A stretch of 17,703 bases of DNA from Theodoxus fluviatilis (lineage: Eukaryota > Mollusca > Gastropoda > Cycloneritida > Neritidae): assembly GCA_034096865.1 (NCBI GenBank), contig JAWQFJ010012068.1:1-17703 (forward strand), read 5' to 3'. The translations under genes were made by a program, and so were the position numbers. Within the stretch, counting starts at the first letter, position 1, and every line of letters begins with the position of its first letter. Below are positions 6,960 through 15,678 of the stretch, one piece after another. The notes beneath the pieces are model-generated. The model ran no database searches. It saw nothing but the letters and a program-made list of their open reading frames with translations, and had not been told where the DNA came from.

Positions 6960-8669
6960 GCAGTACTGTGAAAGCACAGGAAAAGCCGCTTGAAGACAGA
7001 GCAGCACTGTGTAGGTACAGATACAGTTGTTTGAAGACAGCAGTACTGTGCTGTGTGGAGGTACAGGCAAAGCCACAGTACTGTGAAGGTACAGGCAAAG
7101 CCGCTTGAAGACAGAGCAGCACTGTGAAGGTACAGGCAAAGCCGCTTGAAGACAGAGCAGTACTGTGAAGGTACAGGCAAAGCCGCTTGAAGACAGAGCA
7201 GCACTGTGAAAGTACAGGAAAGGCCGCTTGAAGACAGAGCAGCACTGTGAAAGTACAGGCAAAGCCGCTTGAAGACAGAGCAGCACTGTGAAAGTACAGG
7301 AAAGGCCGCTTGAAGACAGAGCAGCACTGTGAAGGTACAGGAAAGGCCGCTTGAAGACAGAGCAGCACTGTGAAGGTACAGGAAAGGCCGCTTGAAGACA
7401 GAGAAGTACTGTGAAGGTACAGGCAAAGCCGCTTGAAGACAGAGCAGCACTGTGAAAGTACAGGAAAAGCCGCTTGAAGACAGAGCAGCACTGTGAAAGT
7501 ACAGGAAAAGCCGCTTGAAGACATAGCAGCACTGTGAAGGTACAGGAAAAGCCGCTTGAAGACAGAGAAGTACTGTGAAGGTACAGGTAAAGCTGCTTGA
7601 AGACAGAGCAGCACTGTGAAGGTACAGGAAAAGCCGCTTGAAGACATAGCAGCACTGTGAAGGTACAGGAAAAGCCGCTTGAAGACAGAGCAGCACTGTG
7701 AAGGTACAGGCAAAGCTGCTTGAAGACAGAGAAGTACTGTGAAGGTACAGGCAAAGCCGCTTGAAGACAGAGCAGCACTGTGAAGGTACAGGCAAAGCCG
7801 CTTGAAGACAGAGCAGCACTGTGAAAGTACAGGAAAAGCCGCTTGAAGACAGAGCAGCACTGTGAAAGGACAGACAAAGCCGCTTGAAGACAGAGCAGCA
7901 CTGTGAAAGTACAGGCAAAGCTGCTTGAAGACAGAGCAGCACTGTGAAAGTACAGGAAAAGCCGCTTGAAGACATAGCAGCACTGTGAAAGTAGGCAAAG
8001 CCGCTTGAAGACAGAGCAGCACTGTGCTGTGTGGAGGTACAGGCAAAGCCACAGTACTGTGAAGGTACAGGCAAAGCTGCTTGAAGACAGAGCAGTACTG
8101 TGAAGGTACAGGCAAATATGCTTGAAGATACAGCAGCACTGTGATGTGTGAAGCGAAGGTACAGTCAAAGCTGCTTGAAGACATAGCAGTACTGTGAAGG
8201 TACAGACAAAGGTACTTTAAGACACCGCAGTACTGTGAAGGTACAGGCAAAGCTGCTTGAAGACACCGCAGTACTGTGAAGGTACAGGCAAAGCTGCTTG
8301 AAGACATAGCAGCACTGTGAAGGTATAGACAAAGCTGATTGAAGATACAGCAGCACTGTGATGTGTGAAGGTACAGACAAAGGTGTTTGAAGATACAGCA
8401 GCACTTGATGTGTGAAGGTACAGGCAAAGCTGCTTGAAGACACAGCAGCACTGTGGTGTGTGAAGATACTAAGGTACTTGAAGATACAGCAGCACTGTGA
8501 TGTGTGAAGGTACAGGGAACGCTGTACCTAAGACACAGCAGCACTGTGATGTGTGAAGGTACAGGCAATGCTGCTTGAAGACACAGCAGCACTGTGGTGT
8601 GAGAAGGTACAAAGGTGCTTGAAGATACAGCAGCACTGTGATGTGTGAAGGTACAGACAACGGTGCTTG
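6960..8669. repeat. 41-bp minisatellite array, about 40 copies, with a 48-bp variant at the right
   Basis: Each unit contains GAAGACAGAGCAGCACTGTG followed by a GTACAGG-C/A-AAAGCC/TGCTT half. Spacing between units is 41 bp through most of 7100-8000. From about 8130 a variant with seven extra bases (the GATGTGTG region) gives 48 bp, for example 8341 to 8389. A GAGAAGTACT variant recurs at 7401, 7565 and 7729, exactly 164 bp (four units) apart. The array passes directly into CA repeats at 8670. Minus-strand frames of 606, 430 and 407 codons exist because the unit has no stop in any minus frame and 41 is not a multiple of 3. I do not call them genes. Confidence 0.96.
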
Positions 8670-8716
<47 letters not shown>

Positions 8717-8751
8717 ATGCACACACGCACGCACGCATGCACGCACAAACA
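8670..8751. repeat. CA microsatellite joined to the end of the 41-bp array
   Basis: Perfect CA to about 8709, then ACGC and ATGC interruptions. It starts within the last 41/48-bp unit, with no spacer. Confidence 0.95.
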
Positions 8752-9157
8752 CTTTCCTCGCTCCGAACATTCGCCTCTACCCAGCCCAGCCTAGCAAAAT
8801 ATACTTCGTCTCTTCATCCTCAGGGTGAAATCTAACAGAGATAGATAAAGATCAACGTTGTATCCCGTCTTCATTTCATCAAACTCATCCTCCCTTTACA
8901 CTTTCATCCCACACCCATCCGAGCCGTAACGCCGCCTGACCTCAGTACCCTGAACTGTATGTTCCCGCTCCTAACAGCACCCGGCGAACCCAGCTCCACC
9001 CGTTTCTGCACCTCCCACCCGACACGAACGTCTCACCTGCAGCGGTACGGCCAGTTTGAAGACGAGTACGGACATGTTCCTATAATCGGACTAAGCCCAG
9101 CCCACTTCAACACCTGTACACGCTTAGAGCCCCAGGAGGGAGGGAGGGGGGGCAGGT
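8752..9157. other. unique stretch with a small possible coding segment
   Basis: Sequence after the CA tract up to a poly-G run. Around 9035-9125 the plus frame reads LQRYGQFEDEYGHVPIIGLS without interruption after a pyrimidine-rich, AG-ending stretch (ACCTGCAG), which might be a short exon. I do not recognise the peptide, there is no clear donor site, and the frame runs into low-complexity Gly/Arg. I list it only as a possibility. Confidence 0.25.
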
Positions 9158-9172
9158 GGGGGGGGGGGGGGG
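9158..9172. repeat. poly-G homopolymer, 15 bases
   Basis: Uninterrupted G run preceded by GAGGGAGGGAGGGG-type sequence from about 9136. Length may be imprecise. Confidence 0.92.
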
Positions 9173-9315
9173 AGCGGATACTTTCCATGTGCTTCAATGG
9201 AAATAAGCAAGTGAAGCAAACAACAGCTGAAAATGTAAGCGGACTAGCTAAAGTTCGGACTAACGAATGTGTGCATGTTCTTACACACTGTTCATTAGAC
9301 GAAAAGTGATAATAG

Positions 9316-9415
9316 GCAGGCTTGCAGATAGAGAGGCTGGCAAGCAGGCAGGCAGGCAGGCAGGCTTGCAGATAGAGAGGCTGGCAAGCAGGCAGGCAGG
9401 CAGGCAGGCAGGCAC
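9316..9415. repeat. GGCA tetranucleotide tract containing a duplicated 44-bp block
   Basis: A block starting GCTTGCAGATAGAGAGGCTG occurs at 9320 and again at 9364, 44 bp apart. Each is followed by AAGCAGGCAGGCAGG-type repeats. The second copy runs into a longer GGCA tract. Confidence 0.88.
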
Positions 9416-9416
9416 A

Positions 9417-9468
9417 GACACACACACAGTTGCTGACGCGCGCACGCGAACGCACGCCCACACGCACG

Positions 9469-9508
<40 letters not shown>
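9417..9508. repeat. CA/ACGC microsatellite
   Basis: CA repeats with ACGC, ACGA and GCGC interruptions, ending in a perfect CA run from about 9471 to 9508. Confidence 0.93.
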
Positions 9509-9511
<3 letters not shown>

Positions 9512-9542
9512 AAACCCAGAAATTACGGACGCCGTTAACATG

Positions 9543-9592
9543 CAAAAAAAAAGAAAAGAAAAGAAAAAGAAAAAAGAGGGAAAACGAACCAA
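9543..9592. repeat. A-rich AAAAG tract
   Basis: A-rich purine sequence (AAAAAGAAAAG pattern). It could be a low-complexity tract or the tail of an old retroposed copy; no retroposon body is recognised next to it. Confidence 0.75.
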
Positions 9593-9773
9593 ACAAGAAA
9601 CAAAGCAAGCTCACATAAGCCCCCCATGACTAACTATCGCAGACATCTTTGCTATCAGCAACACCACTGCATTCCTCTCTCCTTGTTGACCGCTCTTGCG
9701 CACTCACGAACACGCACACTTCTCACCATGACGACAAAAATCACTGGCAAAAAAGCAAGAAGCACGTGACAGT

Positions 9774-9808
9774 GGCTGCGCTCGATTTATCCGCCTGAAT
9801 CCGTCGGC
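9774..9808 (+). repeat. left 35-bp terminal inverted repeat
   Basis: Begins GGCTGCGCTCGATTT and ends CGGC. It pairs with 10495-10529 on the other strand with two mismatches. Confidence 0.93.
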
Positions 9809-9886
9809 CGCCACGTGACCGGCAGTCCCCGTGACGTGAGCGGCGATTCGACAGCTTTCGTGTAAATCGAGCGCTTTCGGCTGATC

Positions 9887-9897
9887 AACATGGCGGC
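9887..9897 (+). promoter_or_regulatory. YY1-like motif in the left arm of the transposon
   Basis: AACATGGCGGC is a full match to the animal YY1 consensus AANATGGCGGC. An inverted near-match (AAGATGGCGAC on the minus strand) lies at 10364-10374 in the other arm, so both probably belong to the element's extended inverted repeat. Confidence 0.4.
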
Positions 9898-10111
9898 ACA
9901 ATTGTGGTGTTTGCAAGTTACTATAGACAGCGGTAGCGATGATGACTAAATGTGCTGTCTTCTTGGTTTATGGTAAGGTTTGAGGTTATTGTGTAAATTG
10001 AACATTTTCATTACCACTACCTGTGCCCTGATAAGTGACTCCTGAGCCTAGGTGCAGTCAAAGACCCTATAATTATACACTAAGACCACGCACTCGAGCG
10101 ATTTTCCTTTA

Positions 10112-10151
10112 CGCAAAGGGAGGTCATAATGTAGAGTTACGTCCCTTTGCG
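10112..10151. other. perfect 10-bp stem hairpin with 20-base loop
   Basis: CGCAAAGGGA at 10112-10121 is the exact inverse complement of TCCCTTTGCG at 10142-10151. It lies at the centre of the AGT-flanked transposon. A second, shorter dyad follows at 10154-10174 (GTTCGAATT against AATTCAAAC, one mismatch). Confidence 0.75.
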
Positions 10152-10436
10152 AGTTCGAATTTTCAATTCAAACTTAATGCAGGATTTCTCACCGTCAACC
10201 ACACATCGTGCACACAATAAAGAAAGAAAATCGTAATCTACTTCAATTATCCAGCGGAGATTGCAGCGAGGTGACAAATTAAGGCACACATGAGTCAGCG
10301 GAGAACGAATTATCGAATATTTTCAGTGTCGAAGCGTCACAAAACATAAACCCTAGTCTGGTCGTCGCCATCTTGGATCTTCGTTCGCCTCAGAAAACCT
10401 GAGGGCGGACCCGGCGGTCGCCGAGTGATCCGCCAG

Positions 10437-10444
10437 TGACGTCA
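10437..10444. promoter_or_regulatory. CRE-like palindrome TGACGTCA
   Basis: A full cyclic-AMP response element core within the right arm of the transposon. The left arm has the related GTGACGTGAG near 9830. No transcription unit is evident, so function is not claimed. Confidence 0.35.
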
Positions 10445-10494
10445 CCTGAACAAATCGAGCGCAACAAAAAACCCGCCGGTGCCCCGTCTCGCCC

Positions 10495-10529
10495 GCCGGC
10501 GGATTCAGGCGGACAAATCGAGCGCAGCC
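10495..10529 (-). repeat. right 35-bp terminal inverted repeat
   Basis: On the minus strand it begins GGCTGCGCTCGATTT like the left end. The next three plus-strand bases are AGT, as before the left end. Confidence 0.93.
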
Positions 10530-10532
10530 AGT

Positions 10533-10913
10533 GGAGCGATCACGGCTACTGCCAGCCTCGTTCCCACTTGTGTACAGCACTGGCGGTTTAGCCCTCGCCG
10601 CTCAGCTCAGTCAGCGACAAGCAGAGTTCGCCTGTCAGTGAACAAACGCCGCCAGAAGGGTGGGGGCGGAATTTGGGGTGGAAAGAAGACTGCTGAAACA
10701 GGACAATTTCCCTCGTGAATGAAAAATGCACGAAAGAACGAATGAATGGATGGATGATAGAATGGGTCCTTGGGTAAAAGAATAAATGGAAAAATTAAGA
10801 ACAAAGCGACTACAGAAATGTACCCATGATATAAGAGGATGGATAAAATGTGAGACATTTTTTTCGTCGAATTCTGCTAAACAAATGAATGAGAAAAGAA
10901 AGCCTGAAGAAGG

Positions 10914-10914
<1 letters not shown>
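10533..10914. other. stretch without a recognisable gene
   Basis: GC-rich to about 10680, then AT-rich with GAATGGATGGATG-type tetranucleotide traces around 10735-10770. No open frame with a recognisable domain. Confidence 0.6.

Positions 10915-10954
<40 letters not shown>
10915..10954. repeat. GA microsatellite
   Basis: Perfect GA repeat, followed to about 10993 by interrupted GAGTGTGAGTGAGAGA sequence. Confidence 0.95.
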
Positions 10955-10956
<2 letters not shown>

Positions 10957-11037
10957 AAAGAGTGAGTGTGAGTGAGAGAGAAAGAGAGAGAGACAGGGTA
11001 GGGTGGGTGGGATTGGGGCGATAGAATAGCATTAGGC

Positions 11038-11090
11038 GAGCAGGTAGGCAGGTAGGTGGAGGGAGGGAGGCGGGTAGGAAGATAGGTAGG

Positions 11091-11091
<1 letters not shown>
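11038..11091. repeat. GGTA/GGCA/GGGA tetranucleotide tract
   Basis: Short run of AGGTAGGCAGGTAGG-type tetramers that passes straight into the GT repeat. Confidence 0.85.
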
Positions 11092-11123
<32 letters not shown>

Positions 11124-11218
11124 TGTGCATGTGCATGTGTGTGCGTGAGTGTGAGTGTGTGCATGTGTGTGTTTGTGTTTGTGTGTGTGTGTATGTGTGT
11201 GTGCGTGTGTGCGTGAGT

Positions 11219-11274
<56 letters not shown>
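11092..11274. repeat. GT microsatellite, 183 bases, interrupted
   Basis: Two long perfect GT runs at the ends, with ATGT, GAGT, GCGT and TTGT interruptions between. Thr-His frames on the minus strand are repeat artefacts. Confidence 0.96.
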
Positions 11275-11279
<5 letters not shown>

Positions 11280-12397
11280 ATGAACTTGTAGTCTCACGTC
11301 GACGAGAGAAAAGGAAAAACAGCTTGCAGTGGATGTATCTCAAAGCAACATTCAGAGAAACATGAACAAACTGTTCAGGGTGAAAAAAGCACTTTGACAG
11401 TGTCCTCTAGAAAAGTGTTTTATGGTGGTTAAATATGCATGCGAATTCCAAAGAAGCTGTTAAAATCCCTCTCTGTAGTAACTTTCGGCATTCAGCACAT
11501 TAGAATGAAGTCAGGTAGTTCAGCACTTGTAAACGTAAAGCGGCCATTATCTGTCTGACTGAAAGTGAAAGCCAATGAAACCCCATTGCCGCCCATTGAA
11601 AGGCGTTGAAAGACGAGCGTAGCGCGACAGCACGGCCACACACACGGCTGACGTCTTCCCAAGCCAGTCCAGACCTTCACAAAACGACCGCCTTGTCAGG
11701 CAGCCGAGAGGCTCACCGCTGAGACAAGGCAGGCGAGATGAAATATGACCATGACTTTACTGGCTACTGCAGGGTCGAGGAAGAGGTGTATGAATTCATC
11801 ATCAGTCATCAAAACCGGGACCCCGCCTTCTTTACTACGCACCCCCACCCCCACCGGCCCCTAACCCTCTCTTCCTCTCATGTCTCACTCAACCTCTCCA
11901 TCCCCTCTTCCAATCCCCTACCCCCCAACCCTCCACAACTCCTGCTCTTCGTCCTCACCAGTGTGTCATATCATTCTTTTAGCCTCTCTAATCTGGTGGG
12001 GTGGGGTGGGGACCCCCCCCCCCCTCCCCGGCACCCTAGGTGTTCCTGACGAGTGCTGAGGATGGAGAACAGGAATGAAATTAGGGACATAATGTAAATA
12101 GATGCATTCAGGAAAGGCGTTTACAGCGATTTCAACACCTCGGTAAGCGGGCAGGGAGAGACACTGAAATATTGATGGCGGCACGGAGGCGATTGAAAAA
12201 ACAGCATCACCTTCGCGACTCGCACCCCGTGACCCTAGCACTGCTGGGAAAACTAGGGTGAGTAGGACGAGAACTTGGATGGAGAGAAAAAGGGATGAGA
12301 AAGCAATTCGGGCTGATGAGTCACCAGTTCACAGGCTTTCAGACACCTGCAGGCATTTCCGGGTGGAGGTGTTTATGGGGCATCTCTAAAACCCTGC
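11275..12397. other. about 1.1 kb without a recognisable gene
   Basis: The longest unique stretch of the right half. A frame from the ATG at 11738 (MKYDHDFTGYCRVEEEVYEF) is open for 103 codons but becomes Pro/Ser/Leu-rich over the pyrimidine-rich tract at 11840-11945. I recognise no domain. 11860-11945 is CT/CCCC-rich. A G/C-run structure lies at 11995-12024. Confidence 0.55.
11995..12024. other. G-run block directly followed by a C-run block
   Basis: GG, GGGG, GGGG and GGGG separated by single T, then A, then twelve C. The plus strand has near-canonical quadruplex spacing and could alternatively fold back on the C run as a hairpin. Confidence 0.75.
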
Positions 12398-12742
12398 GTG
12401 GACTTTGGGCTTTCTTCGTGTCTTAGATCCAGTCTGCCTGAACACCAGCACTGCATGGACTTTGAGCTTTCTTCGTGTCTTTGATCCAGTCTGCCTGAAC
12501 ACCAGCACTGCATGGACTTTGAGCTTTCTTCGTGTCTTAGATCCAGTTTGCCTGGACACCAGCACTGCATGGACTTTGAGCTTTCTTCGTGTCTTAGATC
12601 CAGTCTGCCTGAACACCAGCACTGCATGGACTTTGAGCTTTCTTCGTGTCTTAGATCCAGTCTGCCTGAACACCAGCACTGCATGGACTTTGAGCTTTCT
12701 TCGTGTCTTAGATCCAGTTTGCCTGGACACCAACACTACATG
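12398..12742. repeat. 57-bp minisatellite, six copies
   Basis: TTTCTTCGTGTC starts successive copies at 12411, 12468 and then every 57 bp. Each unit also contains TCCAGTCTGCCTGAACACC (or the TTTGCCTGGACACC variant). Because 57 is 3 x 19, open frames read a 19-residue repeat on both strands. Those frames have no non-repeat domain, so I do not call a protein. Confidence 0.95.
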
Positions 12743-12799
12743 CTCTCCCAATCGAAGTATCAACACAACACACGTTTCCATTACCCATTCGCCACCATG

Positions 12800-13685
12800 A
12801 AACAGGAGAAAGAATGCGTACGCATTGAACAGGAGTAAGATTGCGTACCCAAGGAACAGGAGTAAGATGGCGTGCCCATGGAACAGGAGTAAGATTGCGA
12901 ACCCATGGAACAGGAGTAAGATTACGTAATAATGGAACAGGAACAAGATAGCATACCCCTGGAACAGGAGTAAGATTGCGTACCCATGAAACAGGAGTAA
13001 GATTGCGTACCCATGGAACAGGAGTAAGATTGCGTACCCATGGAACAGGAGTAAGATTGCGTACCCAAGGAACAGGAGTAAGATGGCTTACCAATGGAAC
13101 ATGTGTAAGATTGCGTACCCATGGAACAGGAGTAAGATTGCGTACCCAAGGAACATAAGTAAGATTGCGTACCCACGGAACAGGAGTAAGATTGCGTACC
13201 CATGGAACAGAAGTAAGATTACGTAATAATGGAACAGGAACAAGATAGCGTACCCCTGGAACAGGAGTAAGATTGCGTACCCATGAAACAGGAGTAAGAT
13301 TGCGTACCCATGGAACATGAGTAAGATTGCGTACCCCTGGAACAGGAGTAAGATTGCGTACCCATGGAACATAAGTAAGATTGCGTACCCACGGAACAGG
13401 AGTAAGATTGCGTACCCATGGAACAGGAGTAAGATTGCGTACCCATGGAACAGGAGTAAGATTGCGTACCCATGGAACAGGAGTAACATTGCGTACCCAT
13501 GAAACAGGAGTAAGATTGCGTACCCATGGAACAGGAGTAAGATTGCGTACCCATGGAACAGGAGTGAGATTACGTACCCATGGAACTGGAGTAAGATTAC
13601 GTACCCATGGAACAGGAGTGAGATTACGTACCAATGGAACAGGAGTAAGATTACGTACAAATGGAAGAGGAGTAGGATTGTGTAC
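12800..13685. repeat. 27-bp minisatellite, about 32 copies
   Basis: Units alternate GTACCCATGGAACAGG with AGTAAGATTGC. A distinctive variant block containing ATTACGTAATAATGG and then AACAAGATAGC occurs at 12921 and 13218, exactly 297 bp (11 units) apart. Minus-strand frames are open through the whole array in all three phases; the longest has 328 codons and reads a VRNLTPVPW nonapeptide. That frame begins with GTG, not ATG. Confidence 0.96.
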
Positions 13686-13782
13686 ACTCACCACGTCTCC
13701 CTAAAAACGAGTCGTAAACGGCAAAGATAAGGGAACTGGAGTCTTGACTTAATGTGGCTCCAACTAACAACAGTGATTTGGT

Positions 13783-14300
13783 TTTCAGTGAATTTACACA
13801 CATGTAGTTTTCAGGTATCAGTCACTTTACACACATATAGTTTTCAGGTATCAGTGACTTTTCCCCCATGTAGTTTTCAGGTATCAGTGACTTTACACAC
13901 ATGTAGTTTTCAGGTATCAGTGACTTTACACACATGTAGTTTTCAGGTATTAGTGACTTTATACACATGTAGTTTTCAGATGTCAGTGACTTTTTCACAT
14001 GTGTAGTTTTCTGATGTCAGTATCTTTACATACATGTAGTCTTCACATGTCAGTGACTTTATATATATACATGTTGTCTTCATATGTCTGTGACTTTACA
14101 TTCATGAAGTCTTCATAATTATGTCAGTGACTTAAATATACATAATATTTATATGTCAGTGACTTAAATATACATATATCCTTCACATGTCAGTGACTTT
14201 ACATTCAGAGTGACTTTACATACATAGAGTCCTCACATTTCAGTGACTTTACATACACGTAGTCTTCACATGTAAGTGACTTGACATACGTCTTCACAGG
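13783..14300. repeat. 33-bp minisatellite, about 16 copies, decaying rightwards
   Basis: Core TAGTTTTCAGGTATCAGTG plus ACTTTACACACATG, 33 bp apart (for example TAGTTTT at 13805 and 13838). Copies at the left are nearly identical. From about 14040 they are increasingly diverged, with insertions, though CAGTGACTTTACAT persists to about 14290. Confidence 0.93.
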
Positions 14301-14310
14301 CTGATACGCC

Positions 14311-14464
14311 GTCAAGAGTCGAACATCCATCAATCATCTATTCATTCACTTCAATATCCACACACATTCTATCCAATCACTCATCTACCATTCATCATTT
14401 CCTTCCTCCCTGCATCTTCACCCATTTTCATCCAGAACTGAAGACGGGAACTAGACATCTGTTT
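14311..14464. repeat. degenerate ATCC/ATTC tetranucleotide stretch
   Basis: Interrupted CATCCATCAATC, TCATCTACC and TTCATC motifs up to about 14440, then short unique sequence before a G run. Confidence 0.65.
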
Positions 14465-14476
14465 GGGGGGGGGGGG

Positions 14477-14534
<58 letters not shown>

Positions 14535-14565
14535 GAGAAAGAGAGAGAGAGAAAGAGAGAGAGAG
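14465..14565. repeat. poly-G (15) followed by GA microsatellite
   Basis: Fifteen G at 14465-14479, then GA repeats with GATA and GAAA interruptions to 14565. Confidence 0.95.
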
Positions 14566-14597
14566 ATGGCGGAGGAGGACGGAGGCAGAGAGAGAGA
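14561..14597. repeat. 37-bp direct repeat, copy 1
   Basis: Reads GAGAGATGGC, then a GGAGGAGGAC-type block, then GGAGGCAGAG and AGAGAGA. It matches 15861-15897 at 32 of 37 positions, all five differences being transitions. Both copies sit at the right end of a GA tract. Confidence 0.8.
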
Positions 14598-14777
14598 AAA
14601 CAACATCATGGGTTTCAGAGTCTTTGTTTGCAGTTGGAATAGCATCGTTAAAAAACAAACGAAAGAGTACATCACGGTCCACAACAAATCTGCAGCAAAA
14701 ACAACTGGAATGCTCGAATGACATATTCATGAAAAATTCAATTCTTACTGCGAGGCATCTGACAGTCCACTCCATGT

Positions 14778-15678
14778 TCACTTAGTGCTCCTCTGGTGTT
14801 TCGGGTCGTCAGTTCTTGGATAACAATCCGCACAGTATGCTGCTCTTGAACAAGCAGAGCACGATATCCAAGTAGTGAGGGGTTCGGCACACCCGTCACA
14901 CCATCCACACATGTCTTGCGGTTGGTCGAGCCCTCTCTTGAGGTGCTGAATAACCTCGGAAGCGCTCATGGGAGCGACGTGCATTGCGCCATCAAAGGCG
15001 CACTGCACGACCTTATCGTGGCCTCGTTGGTTACCTGGTGCGATGGTTACCGGAGAGTCATCAGCACGGTTGTCAGGAGCTTTCTCTGGGGACGATTGTT
15101 GAGCACGCATTTCAGATATTGGCACACTTTTCACCACAACCTCATGTGTCGTTCCTGGAGTCGCAGGAAACGCATGAAATTCAGGTGCTGTGAAGGACAC
15201 ACTTGCGTGTCGGTCACTGACACACTGCATCTTCGAACGTTCCATCTTTGGAGAGGCAGGGGTTGTCAGGTATTCAGGGGGAGACTGCACACTAAGTGAT
15301 GACACGGAGAGGACCTCTGCAGCTCCTTTCCCTTGCAAACTTCCATCTCGTCTGCGACGGTATTCTTGGTGTCTCAGGAAATCTCTTGCTTTCTTTGACG
15401 GAGATTTCTTGATCTTGGCGCTGTAGTCACTGTGCGGACGCGCGCTGCACCCCTCTCTTGCGGATGGACTCATCCATTTCAAGGTAATAGTTGTACTACC
15501 TAATTCTGCACCAATATGCCAATATTTCAAATTATGCGTTCTCGAAAGTTCGCTCACCGCATTCATGACGATGGTAGGCAGAATCTCATCACTCAGGGTG
15601 TTCCTGTACTCGGCCATTCCAACAGTACGGTTATCAAACGGGAGCTTAGACAAAACACAACCTGCCTCGATGGCGACG

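Larger units (their letters stand above)
9774..10529. mobile_element. non-autonomous DNA transposon, 756 bp, 35-bp inverted ends, AGT duplication
   Basis: The left end 9774-9808 and the right end 10495-10529 are inverted copies matching at 33 of 35 positions; both differences are transitions. AGT directly flanks both ends (9771-9773 and 10530-10532), a 3-bp target duplication. Similarity continues inward more loosely, with GTGACGT blocks and an ATGGCG block in both arms. AAATCGAGCGC occurs four times: inverted at 9778-9788, direct at 9864-9874, 10452-10462 and 10515-10525. There is no transposase gene inside. A 3-bp duplication with GG-starting ends is compatible with PIF/Harbinger, but the usual target there is TWA, so the family is uncertain. 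A length of about 750 bp with a GC-rich edge and AT-rich centre fits a MITE-like element. Confidence 0.85.

Noticed and set aside
6928..8748. Minus-strand open frames of 606, 430 and 407 codons
   Set aside because: All three lie on the same strand in different frames of the 41-bp array. The unit has no minus-strand stop, and a 41-bp period cycles through all frames. The predicted Ser/Cys/Leu repeats have no independent domain.
9700..10650. CpG-rich gene promoter with CACGTG, CRE and YY1 motifs
   Set aside because: The motifs are mirrored in the two arms of an AGT-flanked inverted-repeat element, and no gene follows. A mobile element explains them better.
12800..13685. CRISPR-like regular repeats
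   Set aside because: Repeats are directly adjacent with no unique spacers, in a sequence with eukaryotic transposons. They are minisatellites.
12708..13694. Minus-strand 328-codon frame of VRNLTPVPW repeats
   Set aside because: It is the 27-bp array read in one of three equally open frames. It begins at GTG, not ATG, and runs into a different minisatellite at its end.
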